Positions 22,801 through 35,695 are shown, numbered from the stretch's first letter. The stretch is 64,000 nucleotides of DNA from Cladopsammia gracilis (GCA_022457155.1 JAJGOT010000237.1:124001-188000), one strand, 5' to 3'. The notes: generated by a model not told the origin, from the sequence alone. Numbers and translations: made by a program.

Positions 22801-25800
22801 ACGCTATAAATCAAAGCGATTATTGTATTTTGCTAATTTGATTTGTTCTCGGATTTCCGGACACGAAGCGCTAAAAAAACGTGTCGGCGATTTCCCATAT
22901 TCAATTGCAGTGAAAAGTTACAGAATATTTTCGAAAAAGGGAGAAAAAATTGGAATGATCGCATGGAAATGGCTCTTGATGAAAAAGTTATCGGAAATAA
23001 GAAATTCGCCGACATGTTTTTGTTGATTACATGTTAGCCTAGCTTCTGTCCAAATTTGAGGAAAATCGAACAAATTCCCCTTGAGTTGTAGCTCTTTAAA
23101 GTGTCCCCAACAAGCGAAAAATTAACTTTGAGAAAACAGCCCTTAAAAAAACATATCGCTTCATAAACAAACTCCATCCACAAAAGTTATACTGTCATTT
23201 CTCCATCAATTTTTACTATTTTTCGATATTTTTTTTTTTGGATGAAAGTTCATTCTGTAAACTTTATTTTGATGCCAAAAAAAATTTTTCGATAAATTTT
23301 CGATCCGAAGGTACACTGTAACCTTAATTAGCCTGACTAGCCTCATTTTAGAGTAAACATTCTTTTGAACTTTGCACATGCTAACGAGGCTAGTCAGGCA
23401 AATTAACATACATATAAAGGAATAATAAATAGGCCGCCATATTTGCATTCAGTGTATTCAACCCCAAAACAAGTTGTAAATAATTTATACCACATAACTC
23501 AAACTCTGCTGGTATTTTGAGTGACCAACCATCCTAACTCAGTATTCAGTATTACTACACTGCTAGTTGTCTCTTTTCAGTTGTCCACTCAACTATCCAT
23601 GTTCTCCCTTGGCTCACATTTTTTAACCTTCGCTCCCTCGCGCAATCACAGATATCGTTATTTGCTTTTCCACTCAACTACCCGGAGAGGGAATGCTAGC
23701 AGTCTAAAGTATTACTCTGCAGATTCCAACCTCATGTGATGGAAAATAGGGAGTAATCATTAGTGCCAGAGGCGCTATCCCAAGCACCAAAGGCGCGAAT
23801 TTCTAGGAAGGTCCGGGGGCATGCCCCCCCCGGGACAATTTGTAAATTTAGGTTCTCTCAAGTGCCATTTCCTGCATTTTGATATCATTCCGGCCTGATT
23901 CAGAACTAGAGTCTCGGTCATGACGCTTGTCCACCATGATTTTGGAGCTGCTAAGTCGAGTAACAACACATGGTTTTTAATGGAGAGACTGGGTGAGAGA
24001 TAATACGAGAAGAAAGTGTGTAAAATGTGTGTTTCACAGTGACAAATCGCAAAAACTCCTAAAGATTAGCAATTTTTTCTTAATTTTCGGAATTTTAGAA
24101 TAAATCAGGAGAATTTGGTAAAAATCGGGAGAGCAGGAGGCAAGATATCAAATCGGGAGACTCCCGATCAAATCAGAAGGGTTAGAATCTCTGACTCTGA
24201 CCTGGTTGATCATTCACACTAGACCAACTTGATTGAGATGATCAAACTAGCTGTTAACTGTCCTACAACTCCCTCAAAGAGTGCCAAAAATCAAAATTCA
24301 AGAAAAATCCCAAATTTCATTTTGTTAAAATAATATTGAAAAGCAAAATTAATGTTACAATGCAAAAGTATTGCCAAAAATGCTTCATTTAAATGGTCAC
24401 ACCATAGGATTTTGTCGACAGGCTCAGAAGTTAGAACTAAACCTCATGTCTCCATAATTGACTCAAAGAGTGAAAGGGTTTAAACTAAACTCTAGATCAG
24501 AAGTTAGATTGGTACTAAAATGAGCACACAATTAAGGTGAATATACGGATCATTTTATTAACTGCTCTGACCTTTTTATAAATGTTTTTCACCATTAGTT
24601 TTCTGTTGCTTTCCAATCCTAGGATAGCCTGTCTTTGTGCACCAACCTTATACAAAAAACTTCTAGAGATCAAGCCAGCTGGATGCGAGACAAAAATATT
24701 TGAATTTGACAGAAGATTTGCTGTATTTGGAGAGGATTTTATTTTCTATGATTACAAGAAGCCACTGGACTTGCCAGATTCTGTTACAGAACACTCCTTT
24801 GATTTGGTGTTTGTTGATCCACCATTCCTTGCAGAGGAGTGCCTTACAAAAACTGCGGAAACAGTCAAATATCTTGCCAAGGAAAAAATTATTTTGTGCA
24901 CAGGTCAGTGTGAACTATATACCAGTCGGTACTCTTAATTTGGTTTCTACATTTTATCTGGTGAATATGCGAAGGATTAAACAAGATATAGTATACAGGG
25001 ACAGATGTGCAAATTTTCACGTGTTCCATCATCTGTAAACTTTTTTAATTCTCTAGTGTATTATGTGTTAAAAGATGATTGCTGTAGTAAACGTTTTTAA
25101 TTCCCCCAGTGTAATCATGTCATTCAGTGGTCTAGACAGTCCCATTTCACACAAAAAGTTAATGTATATTTATGTAATGGTAGGGGTTAGGGTAGTTTTG
25201 GTTGTTTTAAATCTGTTTTACTCTTCATATCTTTGACTTCAAACTAAGTATGGAAAATTAAAACCCATCTGTGGACTCAACCGTACGTTGTTTCATATTC
25301 ATGTTGTAGGTTGAAAGAAATAAGGTTAATATGATTTCAACCTAGCTTGATGTTGAATTACCTTTGTTTCTGATTAATTTTATGATAATGAATCAAAGAC
25401 AAAAGAAATTCAAAATCAAACTGGGTTGAAATCATTTTAACCTGAATTTCATTTCAACCTACATCATTCACGAGGTGGCTCTTAAAGCCCTTTGATTTAT
25501 ACTGTGATCATTTTTGTAATGGTGGTCAATCAGCTCACACTGAAAAGCATGCAAAGTGGTAAGTTCAAGACTCAGTAAGATGCCAAGGTAAGGTACAGTC
25601 TCGGGGGGGGGGGGGGGTACTCCCATATATGAGCTTTATAGGTATGTGCTGCTGTGTGAAGGGTATGGTTTTCAGGCAGTTTAGTCTGGGATAGGGTATG
25701 GTAATCAGAGATTTTTGGTCTAGAATAGGGTATCACTTTCCGCGAAACTGGTCAGTTACGTGAAGAATTTAGTTTAGACAAGGTTTACTGGCAAATTGCA

Positions 25801-26675
25801 TTTAAAAATCAGTACGGCGGGCAGTATGGCATTTTTACTGACCCCTGTTAACTAATAACTATGATAGTGAACAAGTTTCTGGAAAATAGCGAGTCTATGA
25901 TAGGGTAGGGTTTTTCAGTGTTTAGTCTAGAATAGGGTTGCAAAATGCAGCCAGAGTGGTCTAGTATAGGTTAAGGGTCTCAGAGTCCCAGCAATTGAAA
26001 AACTTTGAGCATAGAAGTCAAAATATACAAAATGTTTCACTCAGTCTGACTGCTCTGGAACATGTTCACTTTTCAAGGAAAATGTTAAATTTATTATGAA
26101 AATCCAGGTTAAGATTTTAATGTGGTGTACAAAAGTTAAACACCATAGACCTATTTGAACTCATCAGCAGAAGTCTGAACTATTTCTCAAGGATAACTGT
26201 ATGAAATTTGAGAAGCGTAAAAAACACAAAGACACAAGTAGCCATGCAGAAACTTGCATGTGTGCACCAGTGTGCTTTTTATCTTGTCCAACCATCTCTA
26301 AATGGAAGCATCTGCTCAGTCTGGCCTGTACACATGCACCTGCTGAAAAGTTATATTATTGTAGAATATTCATTAGAGGATTATGCAAAAAAAGGGAGAG
26401 GGAAATCTTTCCTGTTGTACATATTCCTCTCACTTGTGTCTCGCACTTGCTACACTGCAGCATAGCTCAGTCTAGTAATCGACCAACACTGAATTAATAT
26501 TTACTCAGTACAGCATGTACTTGTATTTTTTTTTGTTCCAGGTCAGGTCATGGAGGATCATGCTTACAAGCTTCTTAGATTGACACCATGCAGGTTTCAA
26601 CCAACACATGCAAAAAACCTGAGCAATCCATTTTCTTGTTTTGTAAATTATGACAGTGGGCTAAATAAAATATGA
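19830..26675 (+). CDS. EEF1AKMT1: EEF1A lysine methyltransferase 1 (EEF1AKMT1/N6AMT2, 5 exons)
   Basis: Exons are 19830-19862, 21516-21659, 22451-22530, 24623-24903 and 26542-26675 (672 nt, 223 residues; human protein 214). An acidic N-terminus (NNSDSDDDLPQLSAHALAAL) is followed by QLSQFWYDD (60-68), then the Rossmann-type methyltransferase core: IACLCAPTLY (87-96), KIFEFDRRF, FIFYDY, and the catalytic DPPF at 151-154. The C-terminus has KLLRLTPCRF and ends in CFVNYDSGLNKI, the family's closing block. The enzyme methylates a lysine of translation elongation factor eEF1A in the cytoplasm; it was formerly classed as a putative N6-adenine DNA methyltransferase because of its [DN]PP[YF] motif. 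Vertebrate copies usually read DPPY; here the aromatic is phenylalanine. All internal junctions are GT-AG. AATAAA lies at 26697-26702, only 22 nt after the stop. Intron 2 contains a 267-bp palindrome, and intron 3 a TTAA-flanked element nested in another repeat. Confidence 0.93.
20049..20316. mobile_element. MITE with GGGACGTTCCATTTTTTATC ends and C/G tracts
   Basis: Perfect inverted ends of about 22 bp. A poly-C tract lies just inside the left end and poly-G just inside the right. The interior has three to four degenerate units of TTTGAAAAAAAAAATCC. EEF1AKMT1 intron 1. Confidence 0.8.
20408..20700. mobile_element. Two joined units of the AGATTTCCGTAT MITE
   Basis: AGATTTCCGTATGACCCC, GGGGTTATACGGAAATCT and GGGGTTATACAGAAATCT mark three termini, so two copies share or overlap a middle end. 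Confidence 0.65.
20904..21058. mobile_element. Palindromic MITE
   Basis: AATATTCCTATTCC and GGAATAGGAATAT sit inside GTGCTAAATCG and CGATTTAGCAC arms. Confidence 0.65.
21896..22162. mobile_element. 267-bp near-perfect palindrome in EEF1AKMT1 intron 2
   Basis: The arms of about 125 bp start GGGGTGAGTGGAATAAAG and contain CTTGTATATGCTCATGTAAC; the centre near 22020 is short. It would form a long hairpin in the pre-mRNA. Confidence 0.85.
22542..23456. mobile_element. Outer inverted-repeat element, split by a nested insertion
   Basis: TACACCGAATGCAAATATGG and CCATATTTGCATTCAGTGTA are the ends. The right half contains GCCTCATTTTAGAG and CATGCTAACGAGGC, also found at 52455-52510. Located in EEF1AKMT1 intron 3, beginning 12 bp after the donor. 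Confidence 0.75.
22601..23323. mobile_element. TTAA-flanked (piggyBac-type) element nested in the outer repeat
   Basis: Perfect 19-bp ends GGTTACAGTGTACCTTCGG, flanked by TTAA at 22597-22600 and 23324-23327. 723 bp. The interior is AT-rich with no transposase. Confidence 0.85.
24270..24481 (-). mobile_element. TIR element with one 88-bp unit (reverse orientation)
   Basis: It runs from AGAGTGCCAAAAATCAAAAT through one reversed unit (ATTTAAATGGTCACACCATA) to GAGTGAAAGGGTTT. Confidence 0.65.
25305..25463. mobile_element. MITE with TGTAGGTTGAAA ends
   Basis: TGTAGGTTGAAA and TTTCAACCTACA are the termini; TGATTTCAACC and GGTTGAAATCA form an inner pair. Confidence 0.7.
25600..25990. repeat. Poly-G headed repeat with AGGGTATGG units
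   Basis: (G)16 is followed by TACTCCCATATATGAGC, then repeated TCTAGAATAGGGTAT-like units. Same architecture as 2081-2511. EEF1AKMT1 intron 4. Confidence 0.5.
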
Positions 26676-26743
26676 CAGAGCTACAATGAATGCACCAATA
26701 AAATCATTTTAATTATAATAATATTATATTTGATAATTTGTGA

Positions 26744-27827
26744 GGCCCTGCCAGGGGGGGGGGGGGGGTCCCGTGTCGCTTGTCTGAATTTCAAAATGTC
26801 TACTAAATGTCTCGTGTCGGTGTTTTATGTATAGTTTAAAAAACGAGCAGTAGTGTATTATCAGGTTTAAAAACTCGAGGCGAAGCCGAGAGTTTTTACA
26901 CCTGATAATACACGTGCTGCGAGTTTTTTGAACGGCTTCAAAAACATTCTTTCAAAAGCGTGTCCCTTCGGAATTAAAACAATTGCGCTTTTGTGCAAAG
27001 AGGAAATTAGCATACGAGAAAAACAAGTAGACTAGACTGATTAGCATACAACACATGTGCCACGTCTTCGACGAAGTGACCATTGCTTCCCGGCTCCTGT
27101 CGAAAGTTTTGGGATTTTATAGTTCTGAAGGAAAACATCTACTGAAAAATGCTATACTAAAGTTGTCAGGTACGGTAGATAAAACGGCTGACAATTTTTT
27201 TTTCAGAGGTAGAGAACGAGTAGAAATAAGCAGCTTGCATCTGCGAACCAGTCGCTTACCTAGCAATTTACACGAGGGCGCTGGTGTCATTCAAATAACG
27301 GCTCACTTGTTAAACTGTTGGTTGTTTATTTTGTTGAGAAGATTCCAAATAGAATGGCGAAAGACCAGATTTCGTAAAACAGTACTGCACAAAAATATTA
27401 ATTAAAGTCACCATTTGTTGCACTAAGAATCCTGAACAATTACTACCCATATCAGTAATCTTTATATAAAGATTACGTGTGATCTTAATATAAATATCAC
27501 GGTCATTTTAAAATCATTCTCATTAAAAATTCAGCGATAATTGCATTGTTTGCCCATTCAGCCCCAAACTCCCCTGTGACTGAAATCAAAGCCGCCACCA
27601 GGCTTTTCATAATGACCGTAGATTACCAGGTATAAAGGCTCATACACGTGATCGATTTGCGTCGTGTGATTGGCTGATATGCTCATGAATTATTAATGAG
27701 TTTTTGAACAATGTTTCATGTTGCTGTCGGAAATTGAACGAACATTTGTCTCTTGTCGCGATTTCATTTTACGTGCTGTCGCTACTTTTTGGGTCATGTC
27801 GCCTGTCGGAAATTACCCTGGCAGGGC
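26744..27827. mobile_element. Element of about 1.08 kb with GCCCTGCCAGGG ends
   Basis: GGCCCTGCCAGGG and CCCTGGCAGGGC frame it, with poly-G just inside the left end. An internal hairpin CTCGAGGCGAAGCCGAG lies near 26875. A 116-codon ORF (27055-27405) has no recognised domain. Confidence 0.6.
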
Positions 27828-27831
27828 ATCA

Positions 27832-29260
27832 TTTGTGATCCCCTTGCTTTATAATTTAAGAAAAAGTCACTGAGTCAGCACACATACTTGCCTGGATATT
27901 TTGTGAAAAAATCTTATTGCGATTATTATAATTCCGTTCCTTGGTGTCTTGTCCCATCCCATCCACTTAACATCAACTTTGATATGAATAACTGGATCAC
28001 GTTTTTCCCTTTCGGAACTGTTTTTGCAACATAATACATGTAAACTATAGAACTGAGAACAAACTGAAAAAAAAATTGTTTAACACAGTATCAGATGACA
28101 TGCTGGGGGGGTACTTTGGTATATTAGTGACATGGAGGTGCAAAGTCCTATTTTATGTTGAAGTTAGCGATTTGGGGACTTCTTTGAGTTACAACTTTTC
28201 TGCTGGAAATTTTTATGTAGAAATATTTTGGCAGGGACTTTTTTTAAAAGGCAGTTATCACGGGTTTGTCACTATGGTTTTTCCTTTATTAGAGTTCTGA
28301 ATATCTCGCTCTTTTGATGTTTTTGTGAATAATAAAGGGACTTTTGGGTTCTGTTCTGGGCCACTGGACTTTCTTTGGGTCAGAACTGTAGCTAACAACA
28401 TTGTCATAAACAAATAACAGATTTTACATGTAAAAACTATAATTTATTGTACATTTATTTTAAGAGCGAAAATGGAACAGGGCAATATTAAAGGGTATAG
28501 AGAATGTACTAACCAAGGATAATGCAGATGGCTCAAGCATATATGACACTTTCTTCAGATAAATGACCTGATGAAAAATGGCCATTACTATACTAGTTAG
28601 TGACATATGTCTGAAACTAAATTGAACAAAAAAACGAGATACATTATCTGCCTTGTACCTGTCTTGCTTATACTACATGACCCTTCATAAAAATGACAGA
28701 TGAACTAATTTTACAAAAATTGCCCATTCTTCCCAGATGGATTGTTTCCCTGGTAAAAAAAGCCGATGGATATGACAATTTTAACGCCTTCCCAAGAGTG
28801 CCAAAAATCAAAATTCAAGAAAAATCTCAAATTTCATTTTATGAAATAGTGAAAAACAAATGGTACCATGCGAAGGTACTGTCGAAGAGGTTTCATTTGA
28901 ATGGTCACAACATAGGACTTTGTTGACAGACTCAAACGTTACAACTGTATAACATGTCTCTGGGAGTTAAGGGGTTAAAATAATAAAATGTGTCAGTGTC
29001 TTCTAAGACCACATCAGCTTATATTAGAGAGGTACAAAATGCATTTGTGTGTATCTGGGAGAAACAATTTAGCAACACTTGGTGCAGTTTGAGTGATTTT
29101 CTTTTAACCTTGAAATAGTTACTTACTGGTAGTGAGTAGGCACTAGTAGACACTATTTCCATTGTTTTGTTTAGTTTTAGCTAATTTTGATTGATTACTA
29201 GATACTGTTTCATGGTCTTACAAAAATCACTCTACAGTGGTTTACCTGGCAACCTACAAT
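27832..29260. other. Intergenic stretch between convergent genes
   Basis: No exon is recognised. It contains one copy of the 88-bp unit element at 28781-28978 (reverse orientation). Confidence 0.5.
28781..28978 (-). mobile_element. TIR element with one 88-bp unit (reverse orientation)
   Basis: Starts TTCCCAAGAGTGCCAAAAAT and ends CTGGGAGTTAAGGGGTTAA, inverted versions of each other; one reversed unit lies inside. Confidence 0.7.
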
Positions 29261-29265
29261 CTTAA

Positions 29266-29835
29266 AGGGAACCTCCATTGTTATAACAAATTGACATTAA
29301 ATTGTTGGAAATGAAGTCTAAATTAAATTTTTTTAAAAAACAGGTGCAAATATAATTTTAGTACAAAAAAATGGATACAAATATTGCCTGTTTTTGCTTT
29401 TAAATTTCTCGCGCACCGCCATGTTGAATATTTATGACGTGTTACGGTTGTCTGATTGTTGCATACAAAAGAACTCCGATCAGGCTTTTAGCCAGAAATT
29501 GAAAAGTGGGTGTCCTGAAGATATTTCCCGTCATAATTTGTTAAAGGATTAGGTGCACTTTTCATGAATTTCTTCAAAAAGTGGGCGTCCATAGGATGCC
29601 TGGACACCCTGCTGACCAAAAGCTTGACTCCGATACTTAATAGCGGCAACCATGACACGTCATAAATATTCAAAATGGCGGCGTGTGGGAAATTTAAAAG
29701 CGAAAATAGGCGATATTTATATCCATTTTATTTGTACACTAAAATTATATTTGCACCAGTTCTTTTAAAAATTTTAAATTTTGACTTTATTTCAAACAAT
29801 TTAACGTCAGTTTGTTCTGACAATGGAGGTTCCCT
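29266..29835. mobile_element. TTAA-flanked (piggyBac-type) element with long TIRs
   Basis: Ends AGGGAACCTCCATTGT and ACAATGGAGGTTCCCT, with TTAA on both sides (29262-29265, 29836-29839). The arms extend imperfectly for about 200 bp and include CCGCCATGTTGAATATTTAT and its inverse. 570 bp. Confidence 0.8.
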
Positions 29836-30866
29836 TTAAAGCTTTTGACTAGTGGACAACAGTACTGATTGACTGCATGCTTATTTCTGTTTTTCAATTT
29901 GATAACAAATGAGAAGTTTTAAAACACTCCATTTTCTGGTTATTTCTTCAATAGCTGCCTTATTCACGATAGCTCCATGTTGGCTTTTTAGGCCTATTTA
30001 CATCCAATTGGGTAAAGAATGGGTAGAAACATAAACCATAAACAATATTATTGTCTCATTTCTCTGAACAATTCCATCTTGTCATTATATGACATGACAG
30101 AATTGTTTAAGCCAAATGAGACAAAAAAAAAAAGATTGTTTAAATTCTGTTTATTGGTATCAAAATTTCTATAATCTGAAGAGGGCCCTGTACTTATATA
30201 TTTTTTTATATAACAATGTACACTCTATCTGAGAACGCATGGAGTTTTCCCTACCTGAAAACCATTTTAAAGCCATATCATTCATGGTTTTTACTTTTTT
30301 ACCTAAGGTTTTTTTTTTTCAAATAATTATTGGTGTATACAAATAGAGAAAATAGACAACATGTTGCTGAAATTGCAGAAAATAGCATTCTAGCCTTTTT
30401 TAAATTGATTTTCAAAAGTTTTCTTCAACTGGCATTTTCATGAATAAACTTAATCTGAGAAAAAAGGAATGCTCAAATCTAGCTTTGGGAGATCTATCTA
30501 ACATGCTTATAAAAATACACAATGTTTCTCACATTACAAACTTGTAGAGATCGCACGTTCTTTTTTAAAACCTACTTGTTTGTGTACAGTATATGTACAC
30601 TGTACCTACTTTATGAACAGATGCCAAACAGTGTATTTAAGGGGTGTTAATGTAAGGGGTGCTTTTCATCTTGACAACAGCAAGGCATTTATTTTAATGG
30701 TGTTTGAATTTGGCTTTTGATGTTGTAGACAATGAATGACTTTAATATAAAAAGAATAGCATTTGATCAAGTCTGAAAATAATTTACTGGTGTGTGTCAA
30801 GTACAGTTATTTTAGTTTAATATATCATCTTAGTTGTATCACAATAAAACACTGTACCACAATGCT

Positions 30867-31032
30867 CAGGGTTGTCATAAAGTTTCGAAGTAGCCGACTG
30901 TATTGTTGGAGTAGGCGGCCGAGGTTGGGGAAAAGACCATCTCTTCTAAAGAACAGCCCAGCTGAGTAGCCGGCTGAGATAACAAGGAAGGTGGTGATTT
31001 TTGCCGGCAGCCGGCTACTTTTGACAACCCTG
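30867..31032. mobile_element. MITE with CAGGGTTGTCA ends
   Basis: CAGGGTTGTCA and TGACAACCCTG termini, with GTAGCCG(A/G)CT and AGCCGGCTAC subterminal motifs. Confidence 0.7.
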
Positions 31033-31343
31033 CAATGCTCCACATTATTAAATGTCCCCTCCCTTAATACCTGGACCATTTAATTCTTTTCAGGGACGTT
31101 CATGGGGATGTTTATTCTAAAGGGTCATTATAAAAATGAGGGGAGGGGAGAGGAGGTGTACATATATATCAGAGCAAATAGAGTAATTGCTGATGGTGTC
31201 TGAAAAGGCTACATGACAAATTACTTTCAACTGTCTCCCTGGATATGCTGCATGAATCATTATGGAATTTTTACTGTACAGTATCCTTGCATCTACATTG
31301 TAAAAGTTATAAACATTAATATTAATAGAAATAACAAAGATAA

Positions 31344-34300
31344 TCATCTAATGACGAGATCTTTGATAATAAAAATAGCTTCGCAATCGCTCCCACTCAA
31401 TAAGTGTTTTGATTGAATATCTAAAGAGTTGATTGACAGTCTATTATAAGGAAGTAGAGAAAATGTTTCCATCTTATGTTTTGTCGCATCCACTGAAAGC
31501 CAAGGACTTATGTTGTCGTATCCTCCGCCAACACCAGCTCCATTGCCGATACTGCTGGGAAGGAAACTTTTATTTGTGCCTGGGATTCCTGTGACACTTT
31601 GGACTGCCACAGATGAACCATCCCAGTGCCAGAGAGAGCCATCCTCAGAACATGTGAATAGGTTGTCTGGATTGAGGGGATGAAACTTCACTTCCCAAAC
31701 TAGCATAAAGAAATATCAATTGAAATTAAATGTTTTAGTAATAGCCATTTTACAGAAAAAAGGTCAAGCACATCTTCAAGTCACCTGCAATCCAAACACT
31801 TAGCTCTAGTTTTCACAGGTTACACCCAAGCATTCTGTTGAGTTTCTCCAAAAGTGGTAGCAAAAAGGGGAAGGGAACTGGTAGAAAATGGCAGGAAGTA
31901 GGGAAAATGGGAAACTTATGCAATATTAAATATAGCAGAAGCACAACTAGGCATTTCAAGAAACAATATGGCACCATCCATCTTCCTATTTTATTATCCA
32001 CACCTTCTAGTTGCATGTTTTGCTCAACATTGAGCGACAGACCTATGTGGTAAATCTGTTTCAAATGCACTGAGACATCAATACTATATATGAGTGTTTG
32101 AAATGCACTTCATACACTGCATTTAGACATGATTGTAAAAATTATGTTAGCTTTTTAATAATAGCCTCCCTTTCTCCCTGTGTAGCTTGTGTGGCTTCTT
32201 CCAAAGAATTATACAAATCTATTATTTCTTTAACCCCTTAACCATATGAAGGCACAAGTTAACGCAAGTTTTGAAAATGCAAACTTTTGTGTTAATCTTC
32301 AAAGTAATATAACAATAATAAAAACAAACAATAATGTGAGTACCTTACATTCACTTGCATTTGGATAGCTAAACAGTGAAAAACGTTTGCCTACTTGGGG
32401 ACAAATTTGGGATTAATCAAAGTAATTGCAAGTCATTACATATATAAGTGCACACAAGCCCTTGCAAAATGCGGTTGCACGTTTCCACCATGCAATAACT
32501 TGTAACTCTATTTGGCCAGGGCGTGAGTATGAACAGTGTCTTACTTTCTGCAGCATGTGCCTCTAGTAAAGTGACAGGATAAAGTTCCTGCCTCATGTCC
32601 CAAATACTCAATACTCCATCTTGTCCTCCTGCTGCCAGTAGGTGTGGCTGAGTGGGATGTTTGTCAACACACAGCAAGGACACTCTGTCGCCAGAACTAT
32701 ACACAAAAATAACGTGAAACTCATACATTGTATTGCAAATGGTTTAAACCCAGGATTTTGTATTCACTAATTTAAAGAGTGTTTGCACATGACATCATAA
32801 AAATTCAAAAATCCTACAAAGCTGTTTCTAACATGGTACGTGGATACCAGTGTTATAATCTTTCACAAAAAGTTTCAGATTTTAACAATGTTTTGCTTTC
32901 AATTTATAACGGTTTTTAATGTGTCACAAAATTCATCACACTATTTCAGATAAGCCATGAAAATAAACAAAATTGAACCAGTTGAAAGTTATTTTGCATT
33001 ACTGATGTTTACAAGCCAATTTAAGGGAACTCCGTACATTTCTTACTAAAAATGTCTAATACTCGTTTGCCTATAACTCTGAACAAAACGCTCTTGCGTT
33101 TCAAAATTTTCCGCAGATGTGTAGTTTTAAACTCTCTACAATTCCATAAACATTTTGAAATCAAAAACTGTTGTTTAATGCTTCTGAATTTTGATTTGAC
33201 ATAAGTGAAAACACTCTATAAAGTTGTTAACTGACATGCTATCCCATCAGGAGAAAAAAAAATCCTGGCTTTTCCCAGTTCCGTCCTGGTGTTACTGGTA
33301 TACATTCAATTTGCATTGTTTTGACCATAGCAACAAAAACTCATTAAAAACAACTTTTAACTTCTGGCAAGTTCCTAACAAAATCATTCCATTTTTTACT
33401 GACTTTAACAATTAACTTAGAATTCCCTAACTTAATGCAAAATTTTCTGACTTTTTCCTGACGTTGAGGTGGAAAAAAAATTCCCCCTGATTTATCCCTG
33501 CCCATTAAATCAACCCTGCATAGACTATCTCAATTGCCACAAATAATAACAAACATATTCAACCACTAGCCCTCCTATGACTCAACACTTACAGTAACAT
33601 TGTTCTTCCAGGTTTATCACTTGGTTGTCTCAGATCCCAGACTTTCATTTGACCAGCAAATGTTACTGCAGCTACTTCATGTGATTTTGTGAATGTGATA
33701 CTGTTAATGGTTGTGCTGTCAGCAGATTCTAGAAATAGGCAAAAAAAATGAAGTAAACAAACTGGTCTTTTTGTTAGTATATACCAACAGACATGTCACC
33801 ACACTAGGACAAAATTAAAAGTTTTTAGTTGGATCAGTATTGCAATAGTATCGTGATAGTAAAAAGTAAAAACCAGACTTACCAAGACTCACTTTTTCGT
33901 CAGCCATGATTGTTTTCACGCACTACATGATCTCATTGAGTAGCCCTCCCCTCCCTTCTCCCTTGGGAATTTAAGTTGTATGACATAATGGAAATGGCGC
34001 TGATTGAGTCGCTGATGGATTGCATTGTCTTGCTTTATGGCAATGTACGACACAGACAATTTTATTTTATTCATTATACATTTCAATCTGAGGATACAAT
34101 AAGTATAATGCAGCCAAAATGCATTTGTTTTTTTGCTCACTATTGAAACTATCAATAATCAGGCCAAACTATCGTGATTGTTGACGATAGTTGATTTTAC
34201 TATCGATAGCTTGCTATTGCGGCACCAACTATCACAATACATCGATAGGTTAACGTATCGTTACACCCCTAGCTAGAACAGACCATGATTTGTTTCTTTC

Positions 34301-35695
34301 GAGAATTGGTTCATTTCTTATATCTTTTTGGTATTTAAATATTATTCTGTAAAAAAGTAAAGCTCTGAAGTGGTTAGAACATCCAACCAGTTTACAGAAG
34401 GTCTAGGTTCGATTACCATCGGGGACACCGATTTTTTTTGTCCCATGCTCGCGACATGATGAACATTACATCTTTCTCAAGTAAAGGTATTGCAGCATGG
34501 TTTTGACCAAGCAAGATCCCTCTCACTCCCAGAGTCTATTATGGAGACATGTAGTGTAGTTCTAACTTCTGAGTCTGTTGATGAAATCCTATGGTGTGAC
34601 CATTCAAATGAAACCCTCTTCAGCAGTACTTTTGCATGGTACCATTTGTTCTAACTTTTGAGTCTGGACAAAATCCCATGGTGTGACCATTCAAATTAAA
34701 CCCTCTTCAGCAGTACTTTTACATGGTACCATTTGTTCTAACTTTTGAGTCTGTTGAGGAAATCCTATGGTGTGACCATTCAAATGAAACCTCTTCAGCA
34801 GTACTTTTGCATGGTACCATTTGTTCTAACTTTTGAGTCTGTTGAGGAAATCCTATGGTGTGACCATTCAAATGAAACCTCTTCTGCAGTACTTTTGCAT
34901 GGTACCATTTGTTCTAACTTTTGAGTCTGTTGACGAAATCCTATGGTGTGACCATTCAAATGAAACCTCTTCAGCAGTACTTTTGCATGGTACTATTTGT
35001 TTTTCAATATTTTATAAAATGGAATTTGGGATTTTTGTGAATTTTCATATTTGGCACTCTTGGGAGTTAAAGGGTTAAGAGGTGGCTATTGTAATAAGGT
35101 TTCAGTAAGAGTTAAGTGTAAGGATAAATTAGTGTCCCATGAACATTAGATGACAGAATCATTACAATAATTGAGAAAAAAGTCGGGTATAACATTGAAC
35201 TGGCGAATAAACCACCCTTGGCTGGTCTTCTTTCTTACCTATTGTTCTAACTGGGTGCCTCTGATCAAGTTTAAGGATGTTGATTTGTCCGTCTTCACCA
35301 GCACTTACAGCCTCTGATGAGCTGGAGTTTGTGGCAATACATGTGCATGAACATCCACGCCCTCTGACATGATGAAGCGTGTTCCACTCCTGTTGTGGTC
35401 TAATTGTCTAAGAGTGAGAGAATTATAATCATTAAAGAGTTGCACTGAATGGCTAAAGTTGGACTACAAGGCCAAAGCTTAACCAAGTTTCTATAGAATG
35501 AAACAACCTACTCCTAGGAGTGTTATTAAACTACTCTCGCCAAATGGGATATGGAGGTGAGATGTGAGATGGTGGGAAAAAGGAGAAATACATGTAGGGA
35601 CATTTTCTGCAATATCAGTGTTCCAAAACTGAGAAGGGTCTCAGGTCAAAATCCAGTTCAACTTTCATAAGAAGATTTTGTTGTTGTTGTTGTTG

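Noticed and set aside
27055..27405. 116-codon plus-strand ORF
   Set aside because: It lies inside the GCCCTGCCAGGG element, with composition typical of random AT-rich ORFs; no family is recognised.
34160..34270. ATCGATAGT-rich segment ending GTAACGATAC-like sequence as a full hAT element
   Set aside because: The right end resembles a hAT-type terminus, but no matching left end or target duplication was found.
34833..35078. 81-codon ORF with apparent 29-residue repeats
   Set aside because: It is the translation of the 88-bp minisatellite; the frame shifts between units, so protein repeats are not selected.
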